NCBI RefSeq assembly: GCF_029760895.1
Contig: NZ_CP121679.1
Coordinates: forward strand, 744,001 to 808,000
Direction of reading: 5' to 3'
DNA from: Ancylobacter sp. WKF20
GTDB lineage: Bacteria > Pseudomonadota > Alphaproteobacteria > Rhizobiales > Xanthobacteraceae
DNA: 64,000 bases
This document shows positions 29,201-37,928 of the stretch, piece after piece. The first letter of the stretch is position 1. Each line of letters opens with the position of its first letter. Under the pieces are notes generated by a model. That model was not told where the DNA came from. It saw nothing but the letters and a program-made list of their open reading frames with translations, and ran no database searches. The position numbers were made by a program, and so were the translations under genes.

Positions 29201-30517
29201 TTGAGCGATCTCTTTGGCGCCGGCGGTCTGGACTCCTCGGTGCCCCGTCCCCTCGCGGACCGGCTGCGCCCGCAGAACCTTGCCGAGGTCGTCGGCCAGG
29301 AGCACCTCACCGGCCCCGACGGCCTGCTCACCCGGCTCGCCGGCGGGCGGTCCTTCGGTTCGCTGATCTTCTGGGGCCCGCCCGGCACCGGCAAGACCAC
29401 CGTCGCCCGGCTGATTGCCCGGCAGACCGACCTGCATTTCGAGCAGATCTCTGCCATCTTCACCGGCGTCGCCGAGCTGAAAAAGGTGTTCGAGGCCGCG
29501 CGCGGCCGGCGCGCCGTGGGGCAGGGGACGCTGCTCTTCGTCGACGAGATCCACCGCTTCAACCGCGCCCAGCAGGACAGCTTCCTGCCCGTGATGGAAG
29601 ACGGCACGATCACGCTGATCGGCGCCACCACGGAAAACCCATCCTTCGAGCTGAACGCCGCGCTTCTGTCCCGCGCGCGCGTGCTGGTGTTCAAGTCGCT
29701 CGACCCCGAGGCCATCGAGCGCCTGCTGCAGCGCGCCGAGGCGATCGAGGGGCGGCGCCTGCCGCTCCAGCCGGAGGCCCGCACCGCGCTCGCCGGCATG
29801 GCGGATGGCGACGGGCGCTATCTGCTCGGCCTGGTCGAGGAACTGCTTGCGCTGGCCGACGGCGCGGACCTCGACGTCGCCGCCCTGTCCGAGACGGTGC
29901 AGAAGCGCGCGCCGATCTACGACAAGGGGCAGGACGAGCACTACAATCTGCTGAGCTGTTTCCATAAGAGCCTGCGCGGTTCGGACGTGAACGCCGCCAT
30001 GTACTGGGCCGCGCGCATGATCGTCGGCGGCGAGGATCCGGGCACCGTGTTCCGCCGCCTGTGCTGCGCCGCGTCCGAGGATGTCGGCATGGCCGACCCG
30101 CAGGCCATGCCCATGGTGGTGGCCGCCTGGACCGCCTTTGACCGCGTCGGCTGGCCGGAGGGCCGTCTGTTCCTCGCCCAGGCCATCGCCTATGTGGCGA
30201 CCGCTCCCAAATCGAACGCCGCCTACGCGGCCTTCAACGCGGCCATGTCCCTGGCGCAAAAGACCGGATCGCTCGCGCCGCCGAAATCTATCCTGAACGC
30301 ACCGACGAAGCTGATGAAGGATCTCGGCTACCACGCCGGCTATCGCTACGATCACGATTATCCGGATGCGTATGCCGGGCAGGAGTTCTTCCCCGACGAG
30401 CTGGCGGGCGAGCGCCGGCCGGAGCTGTACCAGCCGAATGAGCGCGGTTTCGAGCGCGAGGTGAAGAAGCGGCTGGATTACTGGGCGCGGCTGCGTGCCG
30501 AGCGCCAAAGTCGCTGA
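29201..30517 (+). CDS. rarA: Replication-associated recombination protein A (MgsA/RarA ATPase)
   Basis: AAA+ ATPase related to clamp loaders and the Werner-interacting protein, acting at stalled replication forks. It has 438 residues. The P-loop GPPGTGKTT and the Walker B LLFVDEIHRFN are present, followed by GATTENPSFELNAALLSRA, the sensor 1 region. The C-terminal half contains the MgsA tetramerisation block with the family motif YKYAHDYP-like YRYDHDYPDAYAGQ. The start TTG at 29201 gives MSDLFGAGG, the usual beginning; another TTG at 29192 overlaps the protease stop. The uncommon start may keep expression low. Confidence 0.95.
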   Translation: MSDLFGAGGLDSSVPRPLADRLRPQNLAEVVGQEHLTGPDGLLTRLAGGRSFGSLIFWGPPGTGKTTVARLIARQTDLHFEQISAIFTGVAELKKVFEAARGRRAVGQGTLLFVDEIHRFNRAQQDSFLPVMEDGTITLIGATTENPSFELNAALLSRARVLVFKSLDPEAIERLLQRAEAIEGRRLPLQPEARTALAGMADGDGRYLLGLVEELLALADGADLDVAALSETVQKRAPIYDKGQDEHYNLLSCFHKSLRGSDVNAAMYWAARMIVGGEDPGTVFRRLCCAASEDVGMADPQAMPMVVAAWTAFDRVGWPEGRLFLAQAIAYVATAPKSNAAYAAFNAAMSLAQKTGSLAPPKSILNAPTKLMKDLGYHAGYRYDHDYPDAYAGQEFFPDELAGERRPELYQPNERGFEREVKKRLDYWARLRAERQSR

Positions 30518-30553
30518 GAAACAGGCCGCGGACAGGAGCGAGGTTAGGCCGGC

Positions 30554-30937
30554 ATGAACAGCATGGTGATGATCTTCATCGGGGCAGGCATCGGCGGCGT
30601 GCTGCGCAACGCCGTCAACATGCTGGCGATGCGCCTGTTCGGGATGCATTTTCCCATCGGCACCATGGCGATCAACATCGTCGGCTCCTTCGTGATCGGT
30701 CTCGTCGCCGGCTGGCTCACCTTTCGCGCCGAATGGGCGTGGAGCTATCACGCGCGCGTCTTCATCATCACCGGCATTCTCGGTGGCTTCACCACCTTCT
30801 CCTCCTTCTCGCTCGACACCGCCCTGCTGGTGGAGCGCGGCGAGATGGGGCTGGCGGCGCTCTATGTTGGCGGCTCGGTCGCCCTTTCCCTCGTCGCGGT
30901 GTTCGGCGGTCTGACCATCATGCGCGCTCTCGCGTGA
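30554..30937 (+). CDS. crcB: Fluoride exporter CrcB/Fluc
   Basis: Small inner-membrane fluoride channel that works as a dual-topology dimer. It has 127 residues with four hydrophobic segments. The signatures GGVLRNAVN and GTMAINIVGSFVIG are present, and GGFTTFSSFSLD is the phenylalanine-rich pore motif. It lies 36 bp after rarA and 47 bp before the pseudouridine synthase. No fluoride riboswitch was recognised upstream. Confidence 0.97.
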   Translation: MNSMVMIFIGAGIGGVLRNAVNMLAMRLFGMHFPIGTMAINIVGSFVIGLVAGWLTFRAEWAWSYHARVFIITGILGGFTTFSSFSLDTALLVERGEMGLAALYVGGSVALSLVAVFGGLTIMRALA

Positions 30938-30984
30938 CGGCGGGCCTTGTCTCGGCTATGTGCTGGGGCAAGGAGAATTTCCAC

Positions 30985-32091
30985 ATGGCCGTAGAAACAC
31001 GCCTCGTCGACCGCGACGAAGAGGGAATGCGGCTCGACCGCTGGTTCAAGACGCATTTTCCGGACCTGTCGTTCGGGCATCTGCAGAAGCTGCTGCGCGG
31101 CGGGCAGATCCGCGTCGATGGCGGCCGGGTGAAGACCAATAGCCGCCTGTCCGCCGGGCAGAGCGTCCGCATCCCGCCGCTCGACGAGAAGCCCAAGCTT
31201 TCCGCCGCCGATTTCCTGGACGCGCAGGAAGGCAAAGCCCCCCTGCGCGAGCGGGCGGCCCCCGGTGAGCGGGCGGAAGGCTCTGGCGAGCGGGCCGAGC
31301 CCTCCACTTCGCTCGCGGCGCCGGCCGTCAGACGCGCCAGTTCGGATGACAAGGACGCCGTCGCGCTCCGCCAGATGACGCTGTATGAGGACCGCGACGT
31401 TCTCGTGCTGAACAAGCCCTTTGGGCTGGCGGTTCAGGGTGGCTCCGGCACCTACCGCCATGTCGATGGCATGCTGGAGGCGCTGCGCGGCGATGATGGG
31501 CAGAAGCCGCGTCTTGTGCACCGCATCGACAAGGACACGTCCGGCATCCTGCTGGTCGCCAAGACCCGCCTGTCGGCCTCGACGCTCGCCAAGACCTTCC
31601 GCTCCCGTTCGGCTCGCAAGGTCTATTGGGCGCTGGTGCCCGGCGTGCCGCGCCCGGCGCAGGGGCGCATCTCGACCTATCTGGCCAAGGATGAGGCGGC
31701 CGAGCGCATGCGCGTCGCCCGCCACGGCGATGACGAGGCGAGCCACGCCATCTCGTATTACGCCGTCGTCGACCATGCGGCGCAGAAGATGGCCTGGCTG
31801 TCGATGAAGCCCGTGACCGGCCGGACGCACCAGCTGCGCGCCCATGCGGCGCATATCGGCCACCCGATTGTCGGCGATCCGAAATATTTCGATATTGAGA
31901 ACTGGCCGCTGCCGGGCGGGTTGCAGAACCGCCTGCACCTGCTGGCGCGCCGCCTTGTCATCCCGCACCCGCGCGGCGACAAGCTGATCGATGTCTCGGC
32001 ACCGCTGCCCCCGCACATGCAGCAAAGCTGGAGCGTGCTCGGATTCGACGCGACTCAGTACGATCCCATCGTCGAGGCGCCGGAGTCCTGA
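30985..32091 (+). CDS. RluC-type pseudouridine synthase
   Basis: Converts specific uridines in 23S rRNA to pseudouridine. It has 368 residues. An N-terminal S4 RNA-binding domain (RLDRWFKTHFPDLSFGHLQKLLRGGQIRVDG) is followed by a charged linker of about 60 residues and the catalytic domain, with the Asp in HRIDKDTSGILLVAK. The late motif PVTGRTHQLRAH is present. The start is ATG at 30985 with AAGGAG at 30970-30975. E. coli RluC modifies positions 955, 2504 and 2580; the same targets are likely but unproven. Confidence 0.9.
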   Translation: MAVETRLVDRDEEGMRLDRWFKTHFPDLSFGHLQKLLRGGQIRVDGGRVKTNSRLSAGQSVRIPPLDEKPKLSAADFLDAQEGKAPLRERAAPGERAEGSGERAEPSTSLAAPAVRRASSDDKDAVALRQMTLYEDRDVLVLNKPFGLAVQGGSGTYRHVDGMLEALRGDDGQKPRLVHRIDKDTSGILLVAKTRLSASTLAKTFRSRSARKVYWALVPGVPRPAQGRISTYLAKDEAAERMRVARHGDDEASHAISYYAVVDHAAQKMAWLSMKPVTGRTHQLRAHAAHIGHPIVGDPKYFDIENWPLPGGLQNRLHLLARRLVIPHPRGDKLIDVSAPLPPHMQQSWSVLGFDATQYDPIVEAPES

Positions 32092-32401
32092 CACTTCGGT
32101 CCGGCCCTACGGGGCCGTTCCCGGGCACCATGCTGCACTGCAACGTGTCCCCCGTGCAACGCTTGTGCAGGAAGTGCACATACGGACGACCTAATACCGT
32201 ACCGCCCCATAGTCGTGGCATGGTTATCGCCTGTATCCTTCGTGCTAGTTGCAAATCATCGCTGTCTCGGCGCTAGAGCCGTTCGAAATCGCCCGTAACG
32301 ATACGCCGACTGATGCGGAAAGTCGGTGGTCTGATGGGCGTGCGGCCTTGCTGACGAGGCGGTAGTGCCCATGAGTTGCCGGCTGTGGGGGACAGTCATC
32401 A
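32092..32401 (+). other. 310-bp gap before the sugar transferase
   Basis: No gene is supported. It holds a short inverted repeat (GGCCCTACGGGGCC near 32104) after the pseudouridine synthase, and the TGC-rich stretch at 32131-32180 (TGCACTGCAACG, GTGCAACG, TTGTGCAG, GTGCAC). This may be a regulatory region. No confident promoter was found. Confidence 0.5.
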
Positions 32402-33835
32402 ATGAGCGAGATCGGAACTTTTTACGAGCTCTCCGAACGCACATCCGGTGAGGGGCGGAAGGACCGCGCGCGCTCGCGGGCGCTGTTGAGCCGCCATCGC
32501 AATCTCCTGCGTCTCAGCCTCATGCTGGGTGCTGTCGTCGCGGACATCGTGACGATTGCCCTGTCGGGTATTCTGGGCGGCGTGATCCGTCACGGTGATC
32601 TGTCGCCGAGTGAATGGGACCGGACGCTGGCGCTGCTTGCCCCGTCCTTCCTTCTCGCGGCGATCGCCCTGCGGGCCTACAACGTCCGCACGCTGCGCTC
32701 CTACAGCCGGTCGATCCTTCGGGTGCTCACGGCGCTGGTCATCGCCGCGGCCATCAGCTTCAGCGCTACCTTCGCGATGAAGGTCAGCGCCGAACTCTCC
32801 CGCCTTGAAGTCGGCTACACCCTGCTGCTCGCGGCCCTGCTGCTGGCCCTCATGCGGGCGGTCGGCGTCAGCATGATCCGCAAGCTGTTCTTCTCCGTGG
32901 TCGAGCCGCGCATCGTGGTCCTGACCGACGGTGTCGGCATGGAGCGTCGCACCGGCAACATGATGACCATGATGGTCAATGTGCGGAAGCACAACATCGT
33001 GCCGGCGCTGAGTGACCCGATGTTCTTCGACCGGGTGAGCCGCACTGTGCGTGACGCCGACCGGGTGGTACTGGCCTTCTCGGACGCCGACGAGCGGCTG
33101 AAATGGGCCGAGGCGATGCGCCTTAGCGGGCTCGACGCGGAAATCATCGCCGATCTCGGCGACGTGCAGCCGCTGGCGATCTCGCACTGGCAGAATCACA
33201 CCACGCTGGTGATCTCGCGCGGGCCGATGAAGCTCGGCGAGCGACTGCTCAAGCGCGCCTTCGACCTCGCCGTTACCAGCGCCATGCTGCTGGTCGTCGG
33301 TCCGGTGATCGCCGTCTGCGCCGTTCTGGTGAAGCTCGACTCGCCCGGCCCGGCCTTCTTTGTGCAGGAGCGGGTGGGGCGCAACAATCGGACCTATCGC
33401 TGCTTCAAGCTGCGCACCATGCGGACCGACCTGCTCGACACGACCGGCAGCGTATCGGCCTCCCGCGGCGATCCGCGCGTGACCCGCGTCGGCAACTTCC
33501 TGCGCCGCACCAGCCTCGATGAGCTGCCGCAGCTCTTCAACGTGCTGAACGGCGATATGAGCCTCGTCGGCCCGCGCCCGCACGCGCTCGGCTCGCGGGC
33601 GGAGGGGGCGCTGTTCTGGGAACTGATCCCGGATTACTGGAGCCGCCACACCATGAAGCCGGGCGTGACCGGGCTCGCTCAGGTGCGTGGCTATCGCGGT
33701 GCCACCCATAGCCGTGTCGACATCGAGCGCCGCGTGGCGGCCGATCTCGAATACATCAATGGCTGGTCGCTCTGGCTCGACATCAAGATCCTCATCATGA
33801 CGATAAAGGTCGCCGTTCACCACAACGCCTATTGA
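32402..33835 (+). CDS. Polyprenyl-phosphate sugar-1-phosphate transferase
   Basis: Membrane enzyme that loads the first sugar phosphate on undecaprenyl phosphate for exopolysaccharide assembly. It has 477 residues. The N-terminal third has four or five hydrophobic segments (about residues 40-170). The C-terminal catalytic domain, from about residue 285, shows [47 protein letters not shown] and GVTGLAQV, all typical of the WbaP/WcaJ/PssY family. No other polysaccharide genes are adjacent except the deacetylase downstream. The sugar is not predictable. Confidence 0.92.
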   Translation: MSEIGTFYELSERTSGEGRKDRARSRALLSRHRNLLRLSLMLGAVVADIVTIALSGILGGVIRHGDLSPSEWDRTLALLAPSFLLAAIALRAYNVRTLRSYSRSILRVLTALVIAAAISFSATFAMKVSAELSRLEVGYTLLLAALLLALMRAVGVSMIRKLFFSVVEPRIVVLTDGVGMERRTGNMMTMMVNVRKHNIVPALSDPMFFDRVSRTVRDADRVVLAFSDADERLKWAEAMRLSGLDAEIIADLGDVQPLAISHWQNHTTLVISRGPMKLGERLLKRAFDLAVTSAMLLVVGPVIAVCAVLVKLDSPGPAFFVQERVGRNNRTYRCFKLRTMRTDLLDTTGSVSASRGDPRVTRVGNFLRRTSLDELPQLFNVLNGDMSLVGPRPHALGSRAEGALFWELIPDYWSRHTMKPGVTGLAQVRGYRGATHSRVDIERRVAADLEYINGWSLWLDIKILIMTIKVAVHHNAY

Positions 33836-33870
33836 GCGCGCGCCCGCGCAGGTGCGCCAGGCTCTTCAGT

Positions 33871-34006
33871 GTGGCGCCGCCGCTCTTGCGGCGAAAGGGC
33901 CTCACCTGTTGCGCCGCCGCTCTGGCGGCGGAAGGTTCGTGACGTGTTGCGCCGCCGCTCCGGCGGCGGAAGGTTCGTGACGTGTTGCGCCGCCGCTCTG
34001 GCGGCG
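33871..34006. repeat. Tandem stem-loop repeats (four units, ~37 bp)
   Basis: Four head-to-tail units share GTTGCGCCGCCGCTCTGGCG and then GAAGGTTCGTGAC; the middle two are nearly identical and the outer ones are degraded. Each contains a GCCGCC/GGCGGC inverted repeat. Approximate unit starts are 33871, 33908, 33944 and 33982. They fill the gap between the sugar transferase and the deacetylase. Units abut directly with no unique spacers. Confidence 0.85.
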
Positions 34007-34059
34007 CTTGGGCGAACGGGGTAGCTAGGCGCGGGTTCGTTCCGCGCGCCGGAGTTGCC

Positions 34060-34842
34060 ATGCGCCGCCTTGCCACGCTTGTCCTCGTCACCACCCTCGC
34101 GGCACTCCCCGCGCTGCCCGCTCTCGCGGCCACCGCCTGCGAGGGGCGCCTCGGCACGTCGCGCGTGATGGAGGTGCAGGCGGCTGGCCTGCAGGTCGGC
34201 ACCAAGCATTTCCCGCAGACGCTCGATCTCGCCGAGGGCGAGGTGGTGCTGACCTTCGACGACGGCCCGCATCCCGGCACGACCGAGACGGTGCTGCGCG
34301 CGCTGGCCAAGGAATGCGTGCGGGCGACCTTCTTCCTCGTCGGGCGGGCGGCGGCGGCGCATCCCGAGATGGTGCGCCGGATCATCGCCGAGGGTCACAC
34401 GGTCGGCCATCACAGCCAGACCCACCCGATGACGCTGGCGGATCTGCCCTTCGACAAGGCGGTCGCCGACATTGAGAAGGGGTTCGCCTCGGTCGACAAG
34501 GCGGCCTATGGCGCCGCCGGGCCGCATCCCCGCGTGCCGTTCTTCCGCTTCCCCGGCTTCGGCTCCTCGCCGGCTCTGCTGGACTATCTGGCCAAGCGCG
34601 GGGTGGGGGTGTTCGGGGCGGATCTCTGGGCGGGGGACTGGAACCCGATGACGCCCGAGCAGCAACTCGAGCTCACCATGACCCGGCTCGACCATGAGCG
34701 GCGCGGCATCATTCTGTTTCACGACACGCGGGCGCAGACCGCCAAGATGATTCCCGCCTTCCTCACCGCGCTGCGGGAGAAGGGCTACCATGTCGTGCAT
34801 ATCGTCCCGGCCGGCGTGGCGACGGCCGTCGCGCCGAACTGA
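34060..34842 (+). CDS. Secreted polysaccharide deacetylase (NodB homology)
   Basis: Carbohydrate esterase family 4 type enzyme removing N- or O-acetyl groups from a polysaccharide. It has 260 residues and starts with a signal peptide (MRRLATLVLVTTLAALPALPALA). The metal and catalytic motifs are TFDDGPHPG (motif 1, first Asp catalytic, second metal-binding), GHHSQTHP (motif 2 His-x3-His), RFPGFGSS (motif 3) and IILFHDTR (late His). The start ATG at 34060 follows GGAG at 34051. Repeats lie on both sides. The neighbouring sugar transferase suggests a surface polysaccharide substrate, but this is inference. Confidence 0.9.
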   Translation: MRRLATLVLVTTLAALPALPALAATACEGRLGTSRVMEVQAAGLQVGTKHFPQTLDLAEGEVVLTFDDGPHPGTTETVLRALAKECVRATFFLVGRAAAAHPEMVRRIIAEGHTVGHHSQTHPMTLADLPFDKAVADIEKGFASVDKAAYGAAGPHPRVPFFRFPGFGSSPALLDYLAKRGVGVFGADLWAGDWNPMTPEQQLELTMTRLDHERRGIILFHDTRAQTAKMIPAFLTALREKGYHVVHIVPAGVATAVAPN

Positions 34843-34903
34843 GCGGGGAGGGGCGGGGCGCTGGCGCGAGGATGGCGCCCCGAAGGTCGGCCGGAAGCAC
34901 CGA

Positions 34904-34987
34904 CGGCGACCCGAAGGTCCAGCCAGAAACAACAACGGCGACCCGAAGGTCCAGCCAGAAACAACAACGGCGACCCGAAGGTCGCCG
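34904..34987. repeat. 32-bp tandem repeats carrying terminator hairpins
   Basis: Two complete 32-bp units begin at 34904 and 34936 (CGGCGACCCGAAGGTCCAGC then CAGAAACAACAA), and a partial third unit is at 34968-34987. A degraded half unit lies at about 34875-34900. Read on the minus strand, the last copy is a perfect 8-bp stem with loop TTCG followed by TTGTTGTTT, an intrinsic terminator for tRNA-Leu. The more distal units repeat the same tail. Confidence 0.85.
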
Positions 34988-35025
34988 TGCGTCAGACTCA
35001 GAATGTAAGCACCATTCTGAGAGAA

Positions 35026-35110
35026 TGGTGCGGTCGAGAGGACTCGAACCTCCACGGTGTTACCCACTGCCACCTCAAGGCAGCGCGTCTACCAATTCCG
35101 CCACGACCGC
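35026..35110 (-). tRNA. tRNA-Leu (anticodon GAG)
   Basis: An 85-nt class II tRNA with encoded CCA (35026-35028). The acceptor stem GCGGTCG/CGACCGC is perfect. The D-loop contains TTGGTAGACGCG, and the anticodon arm CTGCC-TTGAGGT-GGCAG gives GAG. A long variable arm (TGGGTAACACCGTG) marks Leu identity. The T arm is GAGG-TTCGAGT-CCTC. It is transcribed on the minus strand towards the tandem terminator repeats. A palindrome at 35011-35029 overlaps the CCA end. Confidence 0.97.
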
Positions 35111-35292
35111 ATCGCCCGGAGCCGGCTGGACGCTGTGAAGCGCTGGCCGGCGGGAGCGGGGCATCGTCTAACAGATCGATTGAGGGTCCACAAGAGCCGC
35201 GCGCCGGGCTGTGGACAGAGTTGCGCCGCGCGCACCGATGGCAGGTGGACAGGCGGGGAGACAGATGCGCGCGGAATGATTATCTCTGCGCC

Positions 35293-36015
35293 ATGGACGC
35301 GACCACCAGCCCCGCCACCTCCGCCCGCGACGACCTTGCCGCCCGGCTTCTGCCGCAGCCCGGCAGCCCGCCCGTGCGCTGGCGGGTGACCCCCGGCTTG
35401 ACCGACTATGCTGAGGCGCTGGCGGAGATGGACCGCCTCGCCGCCGCCATCGCCGGCGGGGAGGAGGACGAGCTGGTCTGGCTCATCGAGCATCCCCCGC
35501 TCTACACCGCCGGCACCAGCGCGCGCCTGGAGGATCTCGTCGATCCCGACCGCTTCCCGATCCATCCGGCCGGGCGGGGCGGGCAGTACACTTATCACGG
35601 CCCCGGCCAGCGCGTGGCCTATGTGATGCTCGACCTCAAGCGCCGCACGCCGGATGTGCGCCGCTACGTCGCCGCGCTGGAAGAATGGCTGATCCGCGCA
35701 CTCGACGCCTTCAATGTGCGCGGCGAGCGCCGGGAGGACCGCGTGGGCGTGTGGGTGCGGCGCCCGGCGAGTGAGGAGGGCGAGGACAAGATCGCCGCCA
35801 TCGGCATTCGCCTGCGCCGCTGGGTGACGATGCACGGCATCTCGCTCAATGTGGAACCGGACCTCACGCATTTCGACGGCATCGTGCCCTGCGGCGTGCG
35901 CGAGCATGGCGTGACCAGCCTCGTGGCGCTTGGCCGGCCGGTCGGCATGGACGATGTCGATCTCGCCCTGCGCCGCGAATTCGAGGCGATCTTCGGCCCC
36001 ACCGTCGCCGTCTGA
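35293..36015 (+). CDS. lipB: Octanoyl-ACP:protein N-octanoyltransferase
   Basis: Transfers octanoate from acyl carrier protein to lipoyl domains, the first step of lipoate assembly. It has 240 residues. [38 protein letters not shown] and the catalytic Cys in [13 protein letters not shown] are present. The start is ATG at 35293, which gives a Pro/Ala-rich N-terminus before the domain. It converges on acylphosphatase with 6 bp between stops. Ohr enzymes use lipoylated proteins as reductant, so this gene supports ohr indirectly. Confidence 0.96.
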   Translation: MDATTSPATSARDDLAARLLPQPGSPPVRWRVTPGLTDYAEALAEMDRLAAAIAGGEEDELVWLIEHPPLYTAGTSARLEDLVDPDRFPIHPAGRGGQYTYHGPGQRVAYVMLDLKRRTPDVRRYVAALEEWLIRALDAFNVRGERREDRVGVWVRRPASEEGEDKIAAIGIRLRRWVTMHGISLNVEPDLTHFDGIVPCGVREHGVTSLVALGRPVGMDDVDLALRREFEAIFGPTVAV

Positions 36016-36021
36016 AGCGCG

Positions 36022-36306
36022 CTACACCGTCGGCCACACCTCGAATCCGTCCCCGCCGTCGTCCGGCGCCTCGCTGACCTCGATCCGGTCGACCCGCGCT
36101 GTCGGCGGGCCCCGGTGAGCGGCGGCGACCATCGCGTCGATAACGTCCGTCTCGCCGCGCAGCAGCGCTTCCACCGTGCCCTCGCGCCGGTTGCGCACCC
36201 AGCCCGTGAGCCCGCGCCGGCGCGCCTCGGCGGCGAACCAGGCGCGGTAGCCGACGCCCTGCACGCGCCCGCCGATGAGAAGTCGCACCGCCTTCATCGC
36301 CGTCAT
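36022..36306 (-). CDS. Acylphosphatase
   Basis: Small enzyme hydrolysing acyl phosphates such as carbamoyl or acetyl phosphate. It has 94 residues. The signature GGRVQGVGYRAWF carries the catalytic Arg (in GVGYR), and the catalytic Asn is in TGWVRNRREGTVEALL. The start is ATG at 36306; an ATG three codons further in (36297) is an alternative. It is divergent from mgtE across 134 bp. Confidence 0.95.
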   Translation of the reverse strand: MTAMKAVRLLIGGRVQGVGYRAWFAAEARRRGLTGWVRNRREGTVEALLRGETDVIDAMVAAAHRGPPTARVDRIEVSEAPDDGGDGFEVWPTV

Positions 36307-36440
36307 GAGACCTGACCTGTTGCCGGGGCACCACGCGCGCGCGGCATCGCTCGCACGCGACAGTGATCGGTTTGCCTTCCCGTAGGATGCTTCATAAGAA
36401 CGGTTCACGTCACCCCATCCGAATCCGGCCGGAGAGCGGC

Positions 36441-37844
36441 ATGCGCGAAGAGACCGATCTCGCCGCCTCCCGCTCGGGGCGCGGCCCGGAGCCGGAGGTC
36501 GATCCCATCGACGTGCCCGGCTTCGTCGAGGCCATCGTTGGCGCCATCGACGCGGGCGACGCCGATGTGCTGCGCGGTCTCGTCGCGGACCTGCATGAAT
36601 CCGATGTGGCGCGCCTGCTCGAGGCGCTGCCGGCGTCCGAGCGGCCCCGCCTGATCGAACTGCTCGGCGCGGATTTCGACTTCACCGCGCTGACCGAGCT
36701 GGACGAGACCGTCCGCGTCCAGATTCTTCAGGGGCTGTCGACGCAGACCGTCGTCGAGGGCATGCGCGACCTCGATTCCGACGACGCGGTCTACATCCTC
36801 GAAGACCTCGACGACGACGAGAAGCAGGCGATTCTCGCCCAGCTGCCGATCCCGGATCGGGCGACCCTGCAGCGCAGCCTCGACTATCCCGAGGAAAGCG
36901 CCGGCCGGCGCATGCAGACCGAGTTCATCGCCCTGCCGCCCTTCTGGACGGTCGGCCAGGCGCTGGACTATATCGGCGAGACCGAGGGGCTGCCGGAGAC
37001 CTTCTTCGAAGTCTTCGTGGTCGATCCGTCCTACCGCCTCAGCGGCTCGGTCCCACTCGACCGCCTGCTGCGCACCAAGCGCGGGGTAAAGCTCGGCGAG
37101 GTGCTGACGCCCGACCGCCATGTGGTGAACGTCACGGACGATCAGGAGGGTGTGGCCCGCGTCTTCGAGCGCTACAACCTCATCTCCGCGCCGGTGGTGG
37201 ACAGCGGCGGCCGTCTCGTCGGTGTGCTCACCGTCGACGACATCGTCGACGTGATCCAGGAAGAGGCGGATGAGGATCTGAAGGCGCTCGGCGGCGTCGC
37301 CAGCGACGAAGAGCTGTCCGACAGTTTCTGGTACATCGCGCGCAGCCGCTTCACCTGGCTGTTCCTGAACCTGATCGCGGCCAATCTTGCCTCCTTCGTC
37401 ATCTCCCTGTTCGAGGGGGAGTTGCAGAAGATGGTGGCGCTGGCGGTGCTTATGCCGATCGTCGCCAGCCAGGGCGGCAATGCCGGTACGCAGACCATGA
37501 CAGTCGCCGTGCGGGCACTGGCCACGCGCGAGCTTCGGCCGAGCAATGCTGGCCGCATCATCGGCCGCGAGCTTCTCGTCGGGCTGTTCAACGGCGTGGT
37601 CTTCGCCGTCATCATGGCGGTCGTGGTCTTCGCCCGCTTCGGCGTGCTTGATCTCGGCTTCGTCATCGCCCTCGCCATGATCATCAATCTGGTGGCGGCC
37701 GCGCTGGGCGGCATTCTCATTCCGCTGGCGCTGGACCGCCTGAAGGTGGATCCTGCCGTCTCATCCGGGCCCTTTGTCACCACCATTACCGATGTGGTGG
37801 GCTTTTTTGCATTCCTCGGCATCGCTTCGCTCTGGTTCGCCTGA
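36441..37844 (+). CDS. mgtE: Magnesium transporter MgtE
   Basis: Mg2+-gated channel in the inner membrane. It has 467 residues. A helical N domain rich in Asp/Glu (about 30-140) is followed by two CBS domains (about 140-270, ending VGVLTVDDIVDVIQEEADEDL) and five membrane segments (about 300-467). The pore motif PIVASQGGNAGTQT is present. The start ATG at 36441 follows GGAGAG; an upstream ATG at 36387 would add 18 residues. No M-box riboswitch was recognised. Confidence 0.95.
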   Translation: MREETDLAASRSGRGPEPEVDPIDVPGFVEAIVGAIDAGDADVLRGLVADLHESDVARLLEALPASERPRLIELLGADFDFTALTELDETVRVQILQGLSTQTVVEGMRDLDSDDAVYILEDLDDDEKQAILAQLPIPDRATLQRSLDYPEESAGRRMQTEFIALPPFWTVGQALDYIGETEGLPETFFEVFVVDPSYRLSGSVPLDRLLRTKRGVKLGEVLTPDRHVVNVTDDQEGVARVFERYNLISAPVVDSGGRLVGVLTVDDIVDVIQEEADEDLKALGGVASDEELSDSFWYIARSRFTWLFLNLIAANLASFVISLFEGELQKMVALAVLMPIVASQGGNAGTQTMTVAVRALATRELRPSNAGRIIGRELLVGLFNGVVFAVIMAVVVFARFGVLDLGFVIALAMIINLVAAALGGILIPLALDRLKVDPAVSSGPFVTTITDVVGFFAFLGIASLWFA

Positions 37845-37928
37845 TGCCGATTGTTTAAAAATTCGAAGGACTTCAACCGGCATTAAGAAACCCCGCCCTA
37901 TCGTGCAGGTATCCAAGGGAGGGAAGAG

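Noticed and set aside
30450..30990. Fluoride riboswitch upstream of crcB
   Set aside because: The 36-bp gap after rarA is too short and the conserved riboswitch motifs were not seen.
33871..34987. Tandem repeats considered as CRISPR arrays
   Set aside because: Units abut directly without unique spacers of constant size, and no cas gene is present.
33829..35073. 414-codon minus-strand frame over both tandem repeats and the deacetylase
   Set aside because: It is antisense to a gene with intact NodB motifs and its extra length comes from translating the repeats.
36307..36440. Magnesium (M-box) riboswitch upstream of mgtE
   Set aside because: The gap is only 134 bp and no M-box core could be drawn.
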